From assembly GCA_017309015.1 (NCBI GenBank), contig JAEDAG010000001.1, forward strand, positions 478,223 to 542,222: a stretch of DNA of 64,000 bases, written 5' to 3'. The position numbers and the translations under genes were made by a program. Below, one piece after another: positions 1 to 7,936 of this stretch. Below the pieces are notes generated by a model. It saw only the letters and a program-made list of their open reading frames with translations. It did not search any database and was not told the DNA's origin. This DNA comes from Faecalicatena absiana (GTDB lineage: Bacteria > Bacillota > Bacilli > Lactobacillales > Lactobacillaceae). Numbering within the stretch: position 1 is the stretch's first letter; each line of letters begins with the position of its first letter.

Positions 1-426
1 AACCTGGTCGCCTTGACTGGCCAAGCCGCTGATTTCGGTCAAGGAGTTCTTGATCTCATGCGCCAGCAGCTCCATCTGCTCAACTTCTTCTTGAGCCCGC
101 AAAGCCCAGGCCTGCTCACTTTGCCGCTTGTCTGCCTCAAAGGCTCTGGCCCGGTCAACCAAGGCCACCTGGCTGGGACTAGCCGCCTTTAAGGGAGTCT
201 GCCCGCTCCAGCGGCGAATTTCCCGCGAGCGGCGCTTTTCAGCCAGAAAATCATAAACCAGCCAAGTCAGCAAGCAGGGCAAGGTGTAGCGCACGAGATC
301 GCCCAGCAGTTCAAAGCTGACGCTGTAAAGGCTCAAGATCAGGGCCAAGAAGGCCATCATGATCGCGTACAGCAAGATGAGCGGCAGCTCTTTTCGCAAA
401 TATTTGCGTCCAAAATGCTTGTCCAT
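1..426 (-). CDS. Sensor histidine kinase, partial (C-terminal part beyond window)
   Basis: This is the membrane sensor of the two-component pair with the regulator at 426-1106. The visible 142 residues start with a short basic tail. Two hydrophobic segments follow (about residues 12-33 and 38-56) with almost no loop between them, which is the intramembrane-sensing layout. A linker and a predicted helical region lead to the phosphoacceptor H-box, which reads LLAHEIKNSL. The ATPase domain lies outside the window. The ATG at 426 overlaps the regulator's stop codon (TGATG) and is preceded by AGGAGG, so the two genes are translationally coupled. The lack of an extracellular sensor domain recalls BceS/LiaS-type kinases that respond to envelope stress or peptide antibiotics, but the signal cannot be read from this fragment. 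Confidence 0.85.
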   Translation of the reverse strand, partial: MDKHFGRKYLRKELPLILLYAIMMAFLALILSLYSVSFELLGDLVRYTLPCLLTWLVYDFLAEKRRSREIRRWSGQTPLKAASPSQVALVDRARAFEADKRQSEQAWALRAQEEVEQMELLAHEIKNSLTEISGLASQGDQV

Positions 427-1106
427 CATCCCTCCTGGTCCGCCAGCAACCGATAGCCCAGCCCCCGCTCAGTCACCAGGTACTGGTCTAAGCCTAGCTG
501 GTGGAGCTTGCCCCGCAGGCGCGACACATTCACGTTCAGGGTATTTTCGTTTAAATACTTTCCGCCTTGCCAGAGCAATTCCAGAATCTCTCGTTTAGAC
601 ACAACCTGGCCTCTCTGCAAAAGCAGAATCTGGAGCATGGCCCCTTCAGTCGGGGTCAGCTGCACGACTCCGCCGCCCTTGGCCAATTCATTGGTCAGGC
701 TGTTGAAGCTGGCCCCAGCCAAGGCCAGCGGCTGGCTTCTTTGGAGCTTGTTCCGGCGCAGGAGGGCCTGAATCTTGGCCAGCAAGACCGCTCCTGAGAA
801 AGGCTTCATGATGTAATCGTCTGCCCCGGCGGAAACGGCATGCATCACGTTGGCATCAATATCCGCGGCCGAGATCACGATGATGGGCACCGGGCTCTTC
901 TTTCTGACTTCTTGAATCCAGTAGAAGCCGTCAAAAGTTGGCAGCGTGATATCGCACAAGACCAAGTCCGGCTGGTTTTCAGTCACTTCCTCGGCAACCT
1001 TGGTCCAATCCTTGACCACGACTGGTTCATACTGCCACTTCTGTAAAGTCTGACTGACGTTGGCAATGATTTGCTGGTCATCTTCCACCAGCATGATTGT
1101 TTCCAT
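426..1106 (-). CDS. OmpR/PhoB-family response regulator
   Basis: A 226-residue DNA-binding response regulator. The N-terminal receiver domain (about 1-118) carries the acidic pair E8-D9/D10, the phosphoacceptor D52 in LVLCDITLP, and the conserved lysine K101 in IMKPF. The C-terminal winged helix (about 127-222) ends with the usual TERGLGYRL motif. The length is normal for the family. It is the first gene of an operon with the kinase that follows, with overlapping stop and start codons. BceR-like regulators usually control a nearby ABC transporter; none is visible on this side, so the target is unknown. Confidence 0.93.
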   Translation of the reverse strand: METIMLVEDDQQIIANVSQTLQKWQYEPVVVKDWTKVAEEVTENQPDLVLCDITLPTFDGFYWIQEVRKKSPVPIIVISAADIDANVMHAVSAGADDYIMKPFSGAVLLAKIQALLRRNKLQRSQPLALAGASFNSLTNELAKGGGVVQLTPTEGAMLQILLLQRGQVVSKREILELLWQGGKYLNENTLNVNVSRLRGKLHQLGLDQYLVTERGLGYRLLADQEG

Positions 1107-1122
1107 AGCTCTTTAGCTCCTG

Positions 1123-1956
1123 TTACTGGCCGGCATATTGGGGCAAGACGAAGCGGTTGATCGCTTCCGCCACGCCGCCGTGCTGGTAGTCCCGCTCCGT
1201 AATGACATCGCAGTCAGCCTGCATTTCCGGGGTCGTATTGGCCATCCCCACGCCCAAGCCGGCGACCTTGATCATGGCGTCATCATTGAAGCTGTCTCCC
1301 AAAGCCATCGTCTCCTTGAGATCGATGCCAATTTCCGCGCACAGCGCCTTTAAGCCGCTGCCCTTGTTGACGCCGACGGGATTGAATTCCAAATAGCGGC
1401 TGGACGAGTAGCTGATTTCCGCCCGGCTTTCCAGGTCGCTCATTTCGCTTCTGATCTGCTTGAGATAGGCAAAATCCCGGTTCTCGTAAAGAATCTTCAC
1501 GAAGTTCTCGCCGCTGGCGCGCAAGCGGTCCAGGGTCTGGTCGGCAAGTTCGACAAAGTCCAAGCGGCCCTTGCAGAAATTCCGCTCTTCTTCATTCAAA
1601 TTATAGGCAAAAACCTTGTCTTCACTATAGATATGCATGCAGACATCATACTTTTGCCCACGCTCGTAGAGTTCCTCGATCAGGTCATAAGCCATCCCCG
1701 TAAACTTGATTAAGCGCGGGCCCTGATTCTCGTAAATTGCCCCGCCGTTGTAGCTGATGGTATATTGGCCGGCGGCTCCTTGAATGCCTAGTTCCGCAAG
1801 CGTGGCTTGAATTGAGCCAAAGCCGCGGCCCGTCGCGGGCACGAATTTGATTCCCAACTCTTGGCACTTGTGAATCGCGGCCAGATTCTCCGCGCTGATG
1901 TGGTGATCCGGGCCAAGAAGCGTCTCATCTAAGTCGCTGGCTATTAGTTTGTACAT
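1123..1956 (-). CDS. Cof-type HAD-IIB family phosphatase
   Basis: A 277-residue haloacid-dehalogenase-type hydrolase, a cytoplasmic phosphatase for sugar phosphates or similar small phosphoesters. Motif I is the N-terminal DLDETLL (nucleophile D8, acid/base D10). Motif II is the Ser/Thr in TISYNGG. Motifs III and IV are the lysine near residue 200 and GDSFNDDAM. The long cap between about 80 and 190 marks subclass IIB. The start is the only in-frame ATG, with a GAGGAG-like site in front. It lies 16 bases from the response regulator and points the same way, so readthrough into the two-component genes is possible. The true substrate cannot be told from sequence. Confidence 0.9.
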   Translation of the reverse strand: MYKLIASDLDETLLGPDHHISAENLAAIHKCQELGIKFVPATGRGFGSIQATLAELGIQGAAGQYTISYNGGAIYENQGPRLIKFTGMAYDLIEELYERGQKYDVCMHIYSEDKVFAYNLNEEERNFCKGRLDFVELADQTLDRLRASGENFVKILYENRDFAYLKQIRSEMSDLESRAEISYSSSRYLEFNPVGVNKGSGLKALCAEIGIDLKETMALGDSFNDDAMIKVAGLGVGMANTTPEMQADCDVITERDYQHGGVAEAINRFVLPQYAGQ

Positions 1957-1992
1957 TTCTGCTCCTCATTCTTGTTCTTGCTTTGGTGCTTC

Positions 1993-2838
1993 CTACTGCA
2001 GGCTCTTGAGCATCTTAAAGGCCGTTTCCGTGCTGTGGGCCTTGAGCTGGTAAACGCTCGTCCCCTTGGCCCAGGCAATCACGGTATTCAAAGAGCCCAG
2101 GCTTTCGCCAACGTCAACCTGGACGCTGGCTTGCCGGCTGCTGGCCGGCAGGCCATACTGGCGATAGAGCTCAAGCAGGGTCTTGGCCGTGGGCTCGGGC
2201 TTTTGCCCCTGCACGTTGCTGGCGCGGACGACGAAGGACCACTTGTCTTGGTTGAACTGCAGGTAGGTTGAACCAGCAGCCCCTTCCTCAGTCCCAGTCA
2301 CTCCGTCCTCCAGCTTGACCGTTGGCAGGCCGCTCTTGGGCGCTTGGTAGTTGATCAGGCTGCCTGGATCAGCCACGTTCTTGTATTCCGTCAAGACGGC
2401 ATACGGCTTTTCGTTGGCAAGCTGGCTGTCGTTGAATTTCCGCGGACTGTTGCCGACGCTGTAGTAGACAACGTTCTTGTCGCTTGCGGCCGTATAGCGC
2501 ACGTTCAGCTGCTCGCTGCCTTGTCCCAGGCCATCGGCCGTGGGCAGCAGCATCCCCGGCAATTGGCCGCGCAGCTGCTTGGTCAAGCTGCTCATCCGGT
2601 CCTGGCTGGTTGAAGAAGCCGAAGACTTAGAGCTGGCGCGGCTTGAAGCTGCTTTGCTTGAGCTGGTGGCTGAACTGGTGGCCGAACTAGCGGCGGACTT
2701 AGAACTGGCGCGGCTTGATGACGATTTGGCCTTTTGGCTGCTGGCTGGCGCCGACTGCGGCTGGCTTTGGCTCCCGCAGCCCGCGAGCAGAGCCGCGGAC
2801 GCCAGGAGCAGGCCAAAGGTTTCTTTTCTATGTTTCAT
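1993..2838 (-). CDS. Putative Ser-rich surface lipoprotein
   Basis: A 281-residue exported lipoprotein. It has a short basic N-terminus, a hydrophobic stretch and a lipobox LLAGC, so C21 is the probable lipidation site. About 55 residues of Ser/Ala/Lys-rich low-complexity linker follow (many SSSRASSKS-like units), which is typical of a cell-wall spacer. The remaining 200 residues form an unrecognised domain with no catalytic motif I can name. It ends 37 bases before the phosphatase gene on the same strand. Its start codon abuts a hairpin resembling the left end of the TnpB insertion sequences in this window, so its promoter may lie within or beyond that element. Function unknown. Confidence 0.75.
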   Translation of the reverse strand: MKHRKETFGLLLASAALLAGCGSQSQPQSAPASSQKAKSSSSRASSKSAASSATSSATSSSKAASSRASSKSSASSTSQDRMSSLTKQLRGQLPGMLLPTADGLGQGSEQLNVRYTAASDKNVVYYSVGNSPRKFNDSQLANEKPYAVLTEYKNVADPGSLINYQAPKSGLPTVKLEDGVTGTEEGAAGSTYLQFNQDKWSFVVRASNVQGQKPEPTAKTLLELYRQYGLPASSRQASVQVDVGESLGSLNTVIAWAKGTSVYQLKAHSTETAFKMLKSLQ

Positions 2839-2895
2839 AATCCATGGACACGCGGAAAGCTTCGGCTTTAACCGAAGGATGAGCGTGCCGCTCCC
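2839..2895 (+). mobile_element. Relic left-end hairpin of an IS605-type element
   Basis: This matches in layout the left ends of the two TnpB elements at 17105 and 24012. TTCAT (2834-2838) is followed 14 bases on by CGCGGAAA, then an inner stem TTCGG/CCGAA and an outer stem closing with GAGCGTGCC. The paired bases differ from the intact elements but remain complementary, which suggests a related end rather than chance. No right end or tnpB is visible nearby. It sits directly in front of the lipoprotein gene. Confidence 0.45.
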
Positions 2896-2992
2896 CCTTT
2901 CTATTAACTGCTTTTGCTATCTTCAATTATAAGCTTTGGCAAGGCTTTCACAAAATGAAGCGGCCTTCATTCTTAACAATTTTCCAATCAAA

Positions 2993-3020
2993 AAGCTGTC
3001 CAGCCGAGGCTGGACAGCTT
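2993..3020 (-). terminator. Terminator of the asparaginase gene
   Basis: Perfect inverted repeat of 13 bases around AAGCTGTCCAGCC, followed on the minus strand by TTTTT. Confidence 0.8.
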
Positions 3021-3045
3021 TGCTTTAAGGCAATTATTCTATTGA

Positions 3046-4065
3046 CTAGCTTCTTGAGGCAATCGTAACCTCGCCGGCAATGTCCTTATTGAAGAAGGCA
3101 CGGATTTCGTCCAGATCCATCTCCTGGCCCAAGGCCCACATCAGCTTGGTTACGGCACTTTCACTGGTCATGTCGCGGCCGCTGATGGCCCCTTCAAGCA
3201 AAGCAGCCCGGCCGACCTCGTACTTGGTCAGGTCAGTCCGCTCGTACAAGCACTGGCTGCAGGCGATAACCGGGATTCCCTGCTTGATGATCTCGCCCAC
3301 GGCCTTGACCATGTTCCGGCGCATATAGTTCATCCCGCCCAAGCCATAAGCTTCGACGACGATCCCCTTGCATCCGGCGTCAACCATGGCTTTGAGCATG
3401 GCCGGATCAAAGCCTGGGAAAAGCTTGACCATCGCCACGTGGGGGTTGACCTTGGTGTTCAGGGTGCAGATGGCGTGCTCGCTTGGCACGTACTCATTCG
3501 CTGAGTGCTTGATGTCGATCCCGTCGGAAGTTACCTGAGCGACTGGATCCATGTTGATGGACTTGAAGGCGTCAAAACCGGTGGTTCTGATCTTCACGCA
3601 GCGGCATCCCCGCATGATCTGCCGGTTGAAGGCAATGTAGATCCCCGGCTTGCAGGTCGCCGCGGCAGCGAAGGCCACGCGGAGGTTGTCCGGGGCATCG
3701 CTCAAGATAGCCTGCATAGGCACCTGGCTCCCAGTAAGAACGACTGGCAGGTCAATCCCCTGAAGCATAAAGGTGAGCATTGAGGCCGTGTAGGCCATGG
3801 TATCCGTCCCGTGGGAGACGACGATGCCATCATAGCCCCGGCGGAGCTGGTAAATTTGTTCGGCGATGTAGGCCCATTCTTCTGGCTGGATATTGGATGA
3901 GTCCAGGGAAAGGATGTCCTTGGCCGTAATTTCATAAGGCTGCCCGCCCAAAGTATGGAGGAGCTCAGCACCGGATTGTCCGGGCACTAAGCCCTCTTCT
4001 GAAGCTACTGAGGCAATGGTACCTCCTGTTGACAAGAGCAGAATCTTTTTCTTGGTGTTAGTCAT
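3046..4065 (-). CDS. ansA: L-asparaginase, type I (cytoplasmic)
   Basis: A 339-residue enzyme hydrolysing L-asparagine to aspartate and ammonia. The first signature STGGTI lies at residues 12-17. The second, SHGTDTM, lies near residue 85 and carries the Thr-Asp pair of the active site. There is no signal peptide, and the length fits the homodimeric cytoplasmic type I enzymes. A glutaminase-like minor activity is common in the family. It is a single-gene unit: a clear terminator follows it, and 56 bases separate its start from the MarR gene upstream on the same strand. Aspartate supply may matter here because D-Asp forms the peptidoglycan cross-bridge (ligase at 10595). Confidence 0.92.
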   Translation of the reverse strand: MTNTKKKILLLSTGGTIASVASEEGLVPGQSGAELLHTLGGQPYEITAKDILSLDSSNIQPEEWAYIAEQIYQLRRGYDGIVVSHGTDTMAYTASMLTFMLQGIDLPVVLTGSQVPMQAILSDAPDNLRVAFAAAATCKPGIYIAFNRQIMRGCRCVKIRTTGFDAFKSINMDPVAQVTSDGIDIKHSANEYVPSEHAICTLNTKVNPHVAMVKLFPGFDPAMLKAMVDAGCKGIVVEAYGLGGMNYMRRNMVKAVGEIIKQGIPVIACSQCLYERTDLTKYEVGRAALLEGAISGRDMTSESAVTKLMWALGQEMDLDEIRAFFNKDIAGEVTIASRS

Positions 4066-4121
4066 GGTGTCCCCGCTTAATAACTTGCATGTTTGCGAAA
4101 AAATACTTGCACATCTCCACT

Positions 4122-4598
4122 TTAACCGCTCGTTTTTCTATTTGCAAGCCGCTTCTTCTGTTCCTGTTCATCAGCCTGGACCAGGAACTGATAAAGGCGC
4201 TCCATGTACTCCTTGTACTGAGCCAGCTCCTGCTCGCTGTAGAGGCTTTCGATCTTATCGTGGAACTGGTGCACTGACGCCAAGGCCTCTTGACACTTTT
4301 CCTCGCCTTCTGGCGTCAGCTGGATAATCTTGACCCGCTTGTCCATTTCACAGACGCGGCTGATCACGTAGCCCTTGCCATCCAACCGGGCGACGATGCC
4401 GGCCATCGTTGCCTGGGCCACTTCAAAATGGGTTTCCAGCTTCTTTAACGGTGCCCGCTTGTCTGGACATTTCTTATACAGGTAAGCCAACACGTGAAAT
4501 TGCGAGAAGGTCAGGCCCATTTTCTGCAAGGCGCGGTTGCCATGCTTGGCCATTAAGTCGTAGTTTCTCTTCAAGAGCAGGCCGAAATCTCTATCCAT
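4122..4598 (-). CDS. MarR-family transcriptional regulator
   Basis: A 158-residue winged-helix repressor. The N-terminal helix is followed by the DNA-binding region at about 45-100, which includes LKKLETHFEVAQATMAGIVARLDGKGYV (the recognition helix and wing), and then a long dimerisation helix. MarR proteins usually answer to small phenolic or oxidative signals. It lies upstream of ansA on the same strand. The 56-base gap has no obvious terminator, so it may be co-transcribed with ansA. No inverted-repeat operator was found convincingly. Confidence 0.88.
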   Translation of the reverse strand: MDRDFGLLLKRNYDLMAKHGNRALQKMGLTFSQFHVLAYLYKKCPDKRAPLKKLETHFEVAQATMAGIVARLDGKGYVISRVCEMDKRVKIIQLTPEGEEKCQEALASVHQFHDKIESLYSEQELAQYKEYMERLYQFLVQADEQEQKKRLANRKTSG

Positions 4599-4710
4599 TC
4601 TTCAATCTATCCCCTTGTTAAATTATCCGCGTTTTCAGCCCAGCAGCTGAAAACAATAGCGTGCTTTCATTGTCGTTCTATAATTCTAACACTTTTTCCG
4701 CAAAAGCAAA

Positions 4711-4738
4711 AAGGACTGAGCCAGCCAGCTCATTCCTT
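4711..4738 (-). terminator. Terminator after chorismate mutase
   Basis: Stem AAGGANTGAGC with one internal mismatch, followed by TTTTTGCTTTT on the minus strand. Confidence 0.65.
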
Positions 4739-4743
4739 TAATC

Positions 4744-5013
4744 CTATTTTTCAAGTTTCTTAGCCTCATCCATGATGGTCTGATAGACGGCCTTGACCGC
4801 GGCCGCGTATTCCGGCCGTCCCGCCAGCCTGGCCACCTTGTCCAAGACCTGCCCCTCGCGCTTGGGGTCATAAACGGCGATCCCCTGGGCCTGCTTGATC
4901 GTGCCGACCTGGCGGACAATGTCGTAGCGCTTGACCAGAGCCGCTACCAGCTCCCGGTCGGCCTCATCGATCTGCCCACGCAAGGCGGCTAATTCTCTGG
5001 TTTTCATTTTCAC
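4744..5013 (-). CDS. Monofunctional chorismate mutase (AroQ type)
   Basis: An 89-residue all-helical protein. It reads LAALRGQIDEADRELVAALV near the N-terminus, with R at about 14 and the D-x-x-D/E spacing typical of AroQ helix 1. YDPKREGQVLDKV follows at about 49-61, where K/R-E contributes to the active site. The enzyme converts chorismate to prephenate, the committed step to Phe/Tyr. It stands alone here with its own terminator, away from any shikimate cluster. Lactobacilli with incomplete aromatic pathways often keep such orphans, so its metabolic role here is uncertain. An ATG two codons downstream is an equally possible start. Confidence 0.85.
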   Translation of the reverse strand: MKMKTRELAALRGQIDEADRELVAALVKRYDIVRQVGTIKQAQGIAVYDPKREGQVLDKVARLAGRPEYAAAVKAVYQTIMDEAKKLEK

Positions 5014-5130
5014 TTTTTTCCTTTCTTTTCTATCGAAGAATTTTATCTGTAAGTTCAGCTTATCACACCAGAGCTTTACACAGACTTTGCAAAAAAGTTG
5101 AGCTAGGCCGCTTTACGAAAGGAAATGAAA

Positions 5131-5271
5131 GTATTATCATATAAATGAGAAAATTACGATTGGGTTGAGCGTCCCACCAAGCGCTCGGCTTATCTTTTGG
5201 TAAACTATTGTTATCAGTGTAATTTTTCACATCACAGAGAACGCGAGCCACGTCCAAGGCTCGCGTTTTTT
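5131..5271 (+). ncRNA. Candidate structured small RNA with own terminator
   Basis: No open frame explains a strong plus-strand terminator here (AACGCGAGCC/GGCTCGCGTT at 5240-5267, then six T). Upstream, AAATTAC (5151-5157) can pair with GTAATTT (5219-5225) and encloses a GAGCG/CGCTC hairpin and an ACCAA/TTGGT pairing. A possible -10 (TATCAT, about 5135) gives a start near 5148, for an RNA of roughly 120 nucleotides. The family is not recognised. It overlaps no coding region and runs towards the 3' end of the opposing ybaK-like gene. Confidence 0.4.
5240..5271 (+). terminator. Plus-strand terminator of the candidate small RNA
   Basis: Ten-base stem AACGCGAGCC with an eight-base loop and a run of T. 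No plus-strand gene precedes it. Confidence 0.75.
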
Positions 5272-5281
5272 GTTTGCCGGC

Positions 5282-5740
5282 CTAGTTCTTGGTCACGTCG
5301 ATCCAGGCTTCATAGCCCGAGTACTTTTCCAGGTCAGGAATTGATAATTTTACCGCTGAATTTGACGAGCCAGCTGCCGGGAAGACTTCCTCATGGCGCT
5401 TAAGCGACTCATCCAGGTAGACTTGGACCCCGTCTTTGACCGCGAAGGGGCAGACCCCGCCCGGCGCGTGGCCGACATAGTCCTCAACCTGGTCAAAGGG
5501 AATCATCTTGGCCTTCTTGTGGAAGACGCCCTTGTACTTGTGGTTGTCGATCCGGGCTTCGCCAGCCATAACGACTAAAACCGGCTCATCATTGACCAGG
5601 AAAGACAGGGTCTTGGCAATCTGGTCAGGCTCAGTGGACAAAGCCTCAGCCGCCAAATCAACCGTTGCCGATGATTCAGGCAATTCGATCACATCGACGC
5701 CCGTGCCCGCGAAAAATGCTTTTACTTTGTCTACTGCCAT
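5282..5740 (-). CDS. YbaK/EbsC-family aminoacyl-tRNA deacylase
   Basis: A 152-residue single-domain protein of the YbaK/ProX fold. Members hydrolyse misacylated tRNA such as Cys-tRNA(Pro) or Ala-tRNA(Pro), acting as free-standing editing factors. Family landmarks are the Ala/Thr-rich strand after residue 20, the lysine in DQIAKTLSF, and the glycine-rich loop GHAPGGVCPFA near residue 90 that forms the substrate pocket. It covers the full domain with no synthetase attached. The ATG has a weak GAAAGAGG-like site. It is monocistronic. The exact misacylated substrate (YbaK-like or ProX-like) cannot be decided by eye. Confidence 0.87.
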   Translation of the reverse strand: MAVDKVKAFFAGTGVDVIELPESSATVDLAAEALSTEPDQIAKTLSFLVNDEPVLVVMAGEARIDNHKYKGVFHKKAKMIPFDQVEDYVGHAPGGVCPFAVKDGVQVYLDESLKRHEEVFPAAGSSNSAVKLSIPDLEKYSGYEAWIDVTKN

Positions 5741-6275
5741 ATTTCATGCCTCTTTCTTTGCAAATCAAAATCAGATTCTAGATTAATTTTAAATTAGAAA
5801 GTAGTATACCTCTTTTATTTGTCTTTCACAATAAGAAGGACCTGAAAAATTTGTCTTTCTTTCGCCTTCTGCAAAAAAATAAGCGTCAGCCTAGTGGTGA
5901 CAAAGGCCGGCGCTTATTTCACTCAGGGAGCCACGATCAAAGGAATGAAGGAGTCGCGTGGCTCATCAAGCATCATGCATACGAAATTTTAGATATTGTG
6001 TTGAGTGTATATGAAAAAATATGCTGTTGCAATCACAAACAAAAATAAAGAAAAGGGCCAGGGAGGGATCGCGATGTCTTTGCCAACTCCCCAACTCAGC
6101 CTAAGTATAAGACAAGCAGGCAAAAGTCCCAGCAGTAAAGCAGGCGAAACGTCCGTTTTTGAGACACCTTTCAGTTTTTGTCTGATTAAGGTGCAAAAGC
6201 CTTTATTTTGCCAAAAGCTTTGTTATATTTGTCGCAGAGGATTATTAGAGTGATTGATTTCGGAGATGGACAGGA
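5741..6275. other. 535-base intergenic region with an orphan minus-strand terminator
   Basis: No credible gene was found. A long hairpin (5877-5919, stem AAATAAGCG plus further pairing) is followed on the minus strand by seven T. Directly beside it is a second hairpin, GAGCCACG/CGTGGCTC (5928-5964). Together they imply a minus-strand transcript starting somewhere in 5965-6275, although no coding frame there is convincing. A probable tetR promoter (TTTATT, 16 bases, TATATT) lies near 6202-6230. Confidence 0.5.
5877..5919 (-). terminator. Orphan minus-strand terminator
   Basis: Nineteen-base imperfect stem and T7 on the minus strand. No minus-strand gene lies upstream of it within 900 bases. 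Confidence 0.6.
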
Positions 6276-6857
6276 ATGAGACAAAGCGAAAACAGGATGA
6301 GGCGCGATATCTTGCTGGCAATGAAGACAATGCTGAGCAGGAAGCGGTTTGAGGAGATTACGGTTGCCGACATCTGCAAGGAGGCCATGATTCACCGCAG
6401 CTCTTTCTACCGCTACTTTCGCGACAAATATGAAGTCGTGGATGAGCTTTTCATGACCTTGATCCGCCAGCTGCTGGCGGACACGAAGACGTCCACGGAC
6501 GCCATTGAGCAGATCAAGGCCTTCATGCATGAGAACCTGACCCTCCTGCACAATCTCAGCCCGCAGAACCAGGGCCGGATCAATCTCTACCCGGACACCA
6601 TGCACCTGATCCAGGACCTGCTCGCTGAATCCCTGCACATGACGGAAGCGGCAGGCACGACCGACCAGGACCCTCTCCTGCACCAGATCAAGATCGCCGA
6701 TGATCCTGAAATGGCTCTCGCCTTCTACAGCGGCGGCATCATGGGCCTTTTTGAAAACTACGACATCTTTGACCACCCCGACCGGATCGACAAGTTGCTC
6801 AACCACTGGAAGGAAAAGCGGCTTTCCGCGCTAGTGGAAAATGACCAGCCAAAATAA
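6276..6857 (+). CDS. TetR/AcrR-family transcriptional regulator
   Basis: A 193-residue one-component regulator. The N-terminal helix-turn-helix spans about residues 8-55. Its core is FEEITVADICKEAMIHRSSFYRYFRDKYEVVDEL, the classic TetR recognition helix and following linker. The C-terminal two thirds are helical ligand-binding and dimerisation sequence that does not point to a ligand. Such regulators usually control an adjacent gene, yet the neighbours here are the convergent mmuM and a long non-coding stretch, so the target may be distant. An alternative start at the second methionine (residue 7) is possible. Confidence 0.88.
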   Translation: MRQSENRMRRDILLAMKTMLSRKRFEEITVADICKEAMIHRSSFYRYFRDKYEVVDELFMTLIRQLLADTKTSTDAIEQIKAFMHENLTLLHNLSPQNQGRINLYPDTMHLIQDLLAESLHMTEAAGTTDQDPLLHQIKIADDPEMALAFYSGGIMGLFENYDIFDHPDRIDKLLNHWKEKRLSALVENDQPK

Positions 6858-6890
6858 GCACCGAACTATGATACGACTAGTTCGGTGCTT
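6856..6890. terminator. Bidirectional terminator between tetR and mmuM
   Basis: Perfect 13-base stem AAGCACCGAACTA/TAGTTCGGTGCTT with a 9-base loop. ATTTTT follows on the plus strand and TTATTTT on the minus strand. Confidence 0.85.
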
Positions 6891-6911
6891 ATTTTTCTCG
6901 TAAAAATGCTC

Positions 6912-7847
6912 TTATTCCAATTCCATTTCCAGCTTCTTGACGGCGGCGTTGACCTTGGCGATATCGCTTGGCATTGTCGTGCAGCATCCCCCAACGATCA
7001 TGGCCCCGGCATCCAGCCAGTCCTTAGCCGCGGCCCCAAAGCTGGTGCCTTCAGCCGGATACTTCCACGCCTTGGCCTCTGGATCATATTCAGCGCCAGA
7101 ATTTGGATAGATCACGACCGGCTTCTTGGCCACAGACTTGACCGTCTTGACGGCGGCTGAGCCCCATTCCAGCTTAAAGCAATTAATGCCGGCCGCGAAG
7201 ACCTGCGGGTCATCCTGCACGGCCTGGATGGCCGCGGTCAAAGGCGTCCCCTCACTGATGGTTTCCGGGTCCTTTAACGAGAAGCTGACGTAGACGGGGA
7301 TCTCCGGGTACTGGTCCTTGAGGTAGGCCAGAATGGCCTGCACCTCGTCCAGCCTCGGCTGGGTCTCAATGGCCAGACAGTCGACCCCGCTCTTGACCAG
7401 CTCTTCAATCCGCGGCGCGTGGAAGTCCACGTATTGGTCGCGGCTTAGCAGGTAGTCGCCCCGGTACTCGCTCCCATCGGCCAGGTAGGCCCCGTAAGGG
7501 CCCACGGACCCAGCCACGAAATTGTGGATGCCAGTCCGCTCCTCATAGTCGTCACGGGCCTTAAGCGCGATCTCCGCGGCCTTTTCCATCAAGCCCCGAG
7601 CTTCGCTGGCGCTTAAGCCATGCTTCTCAAAAGCTGGGATGCTGGTCTGGTAGGTATCCGTGATCGTCATCCGGGCTCCGGCCTTAAAATACTCGTAGTG
7701 GACCTTGTAGACCCATTCAGGATGGTCAAGCAAAGCCTCAGCCGTCCATAAGTCGGTATTGGTCTGCTCACCCCAAGCTTCCAAAGGGGTTGACATGGAT
7801 CCGTCCAGCACGAGTGGTTCTTTTAACAACGATAATAAATCCGTCAT
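6912..7847 (-). CDS. mmuM: Homocysteine S-methyltransferase
   Basis: A 311-residue zinc enzyme of the MmuM/BHMT family. It transfers a methyl group, typically from S-methylmethionine, to homocysteine and gives methionine. The N-terminal substrate loop reads LDGSMSTPLE. The three zinc ligands are the cysteine in GINCFK and the Cys-Cys pair in VGGCCTTMPSDI. The barrel fills the whole length with no cobalamin domain. It is transcribed away from the amino-acid permease at 7937 across 89 bases. That pairing mirrors mmuP-mmuM of other bacteria and supports S-methylmethionine salvage as its role. Confidence 0.92.
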   Translation of the reverse strand: MTDLLSLLKEPLVLDGSMSTPLEAWGEQTNTDLWTAEALLDHPEWVYKVHYEYFKAGARMTITDTYQTSIPAFEKHGLSASEARGLMEKAAEIALKARDDYEERTGIHNFVAGSVGPYGAYLADGSEYRGDYLLSRDQYVDFHAPRIEELVKSGVDCLAIETQPRLDEVQAILAYLKDQYPEIPVYVSFSLKDPETISEGTPLTAAIQAVQDDPQVFAAGINCFKLEWGSAAVKTVKSVAKKPVVIYPNSGAEYDPEAKAWKYPAEGTSFGAAAKDWLDAGAMIVGGCCTTMPSDIAKVNAAVKKLEMELE

Positions 7848-7936
7848 TAGGAATCCCCTCCCTACTCACCTGTTTATTATGCTATTATAGTTATTATTTT
7901 AAATAGAATTTAGCGTAAATAAAAGAGGAATGCTTC

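Noticed and set aside
6186..6806. A 206-codon minus-strand frame opposite tetR
   Set aside because: The TetR reading has a full helix-turn-helix and family length; the opposing frame has no recognisable features. I considered it as the gene ended by the 5877-5919 terminator but found no support.
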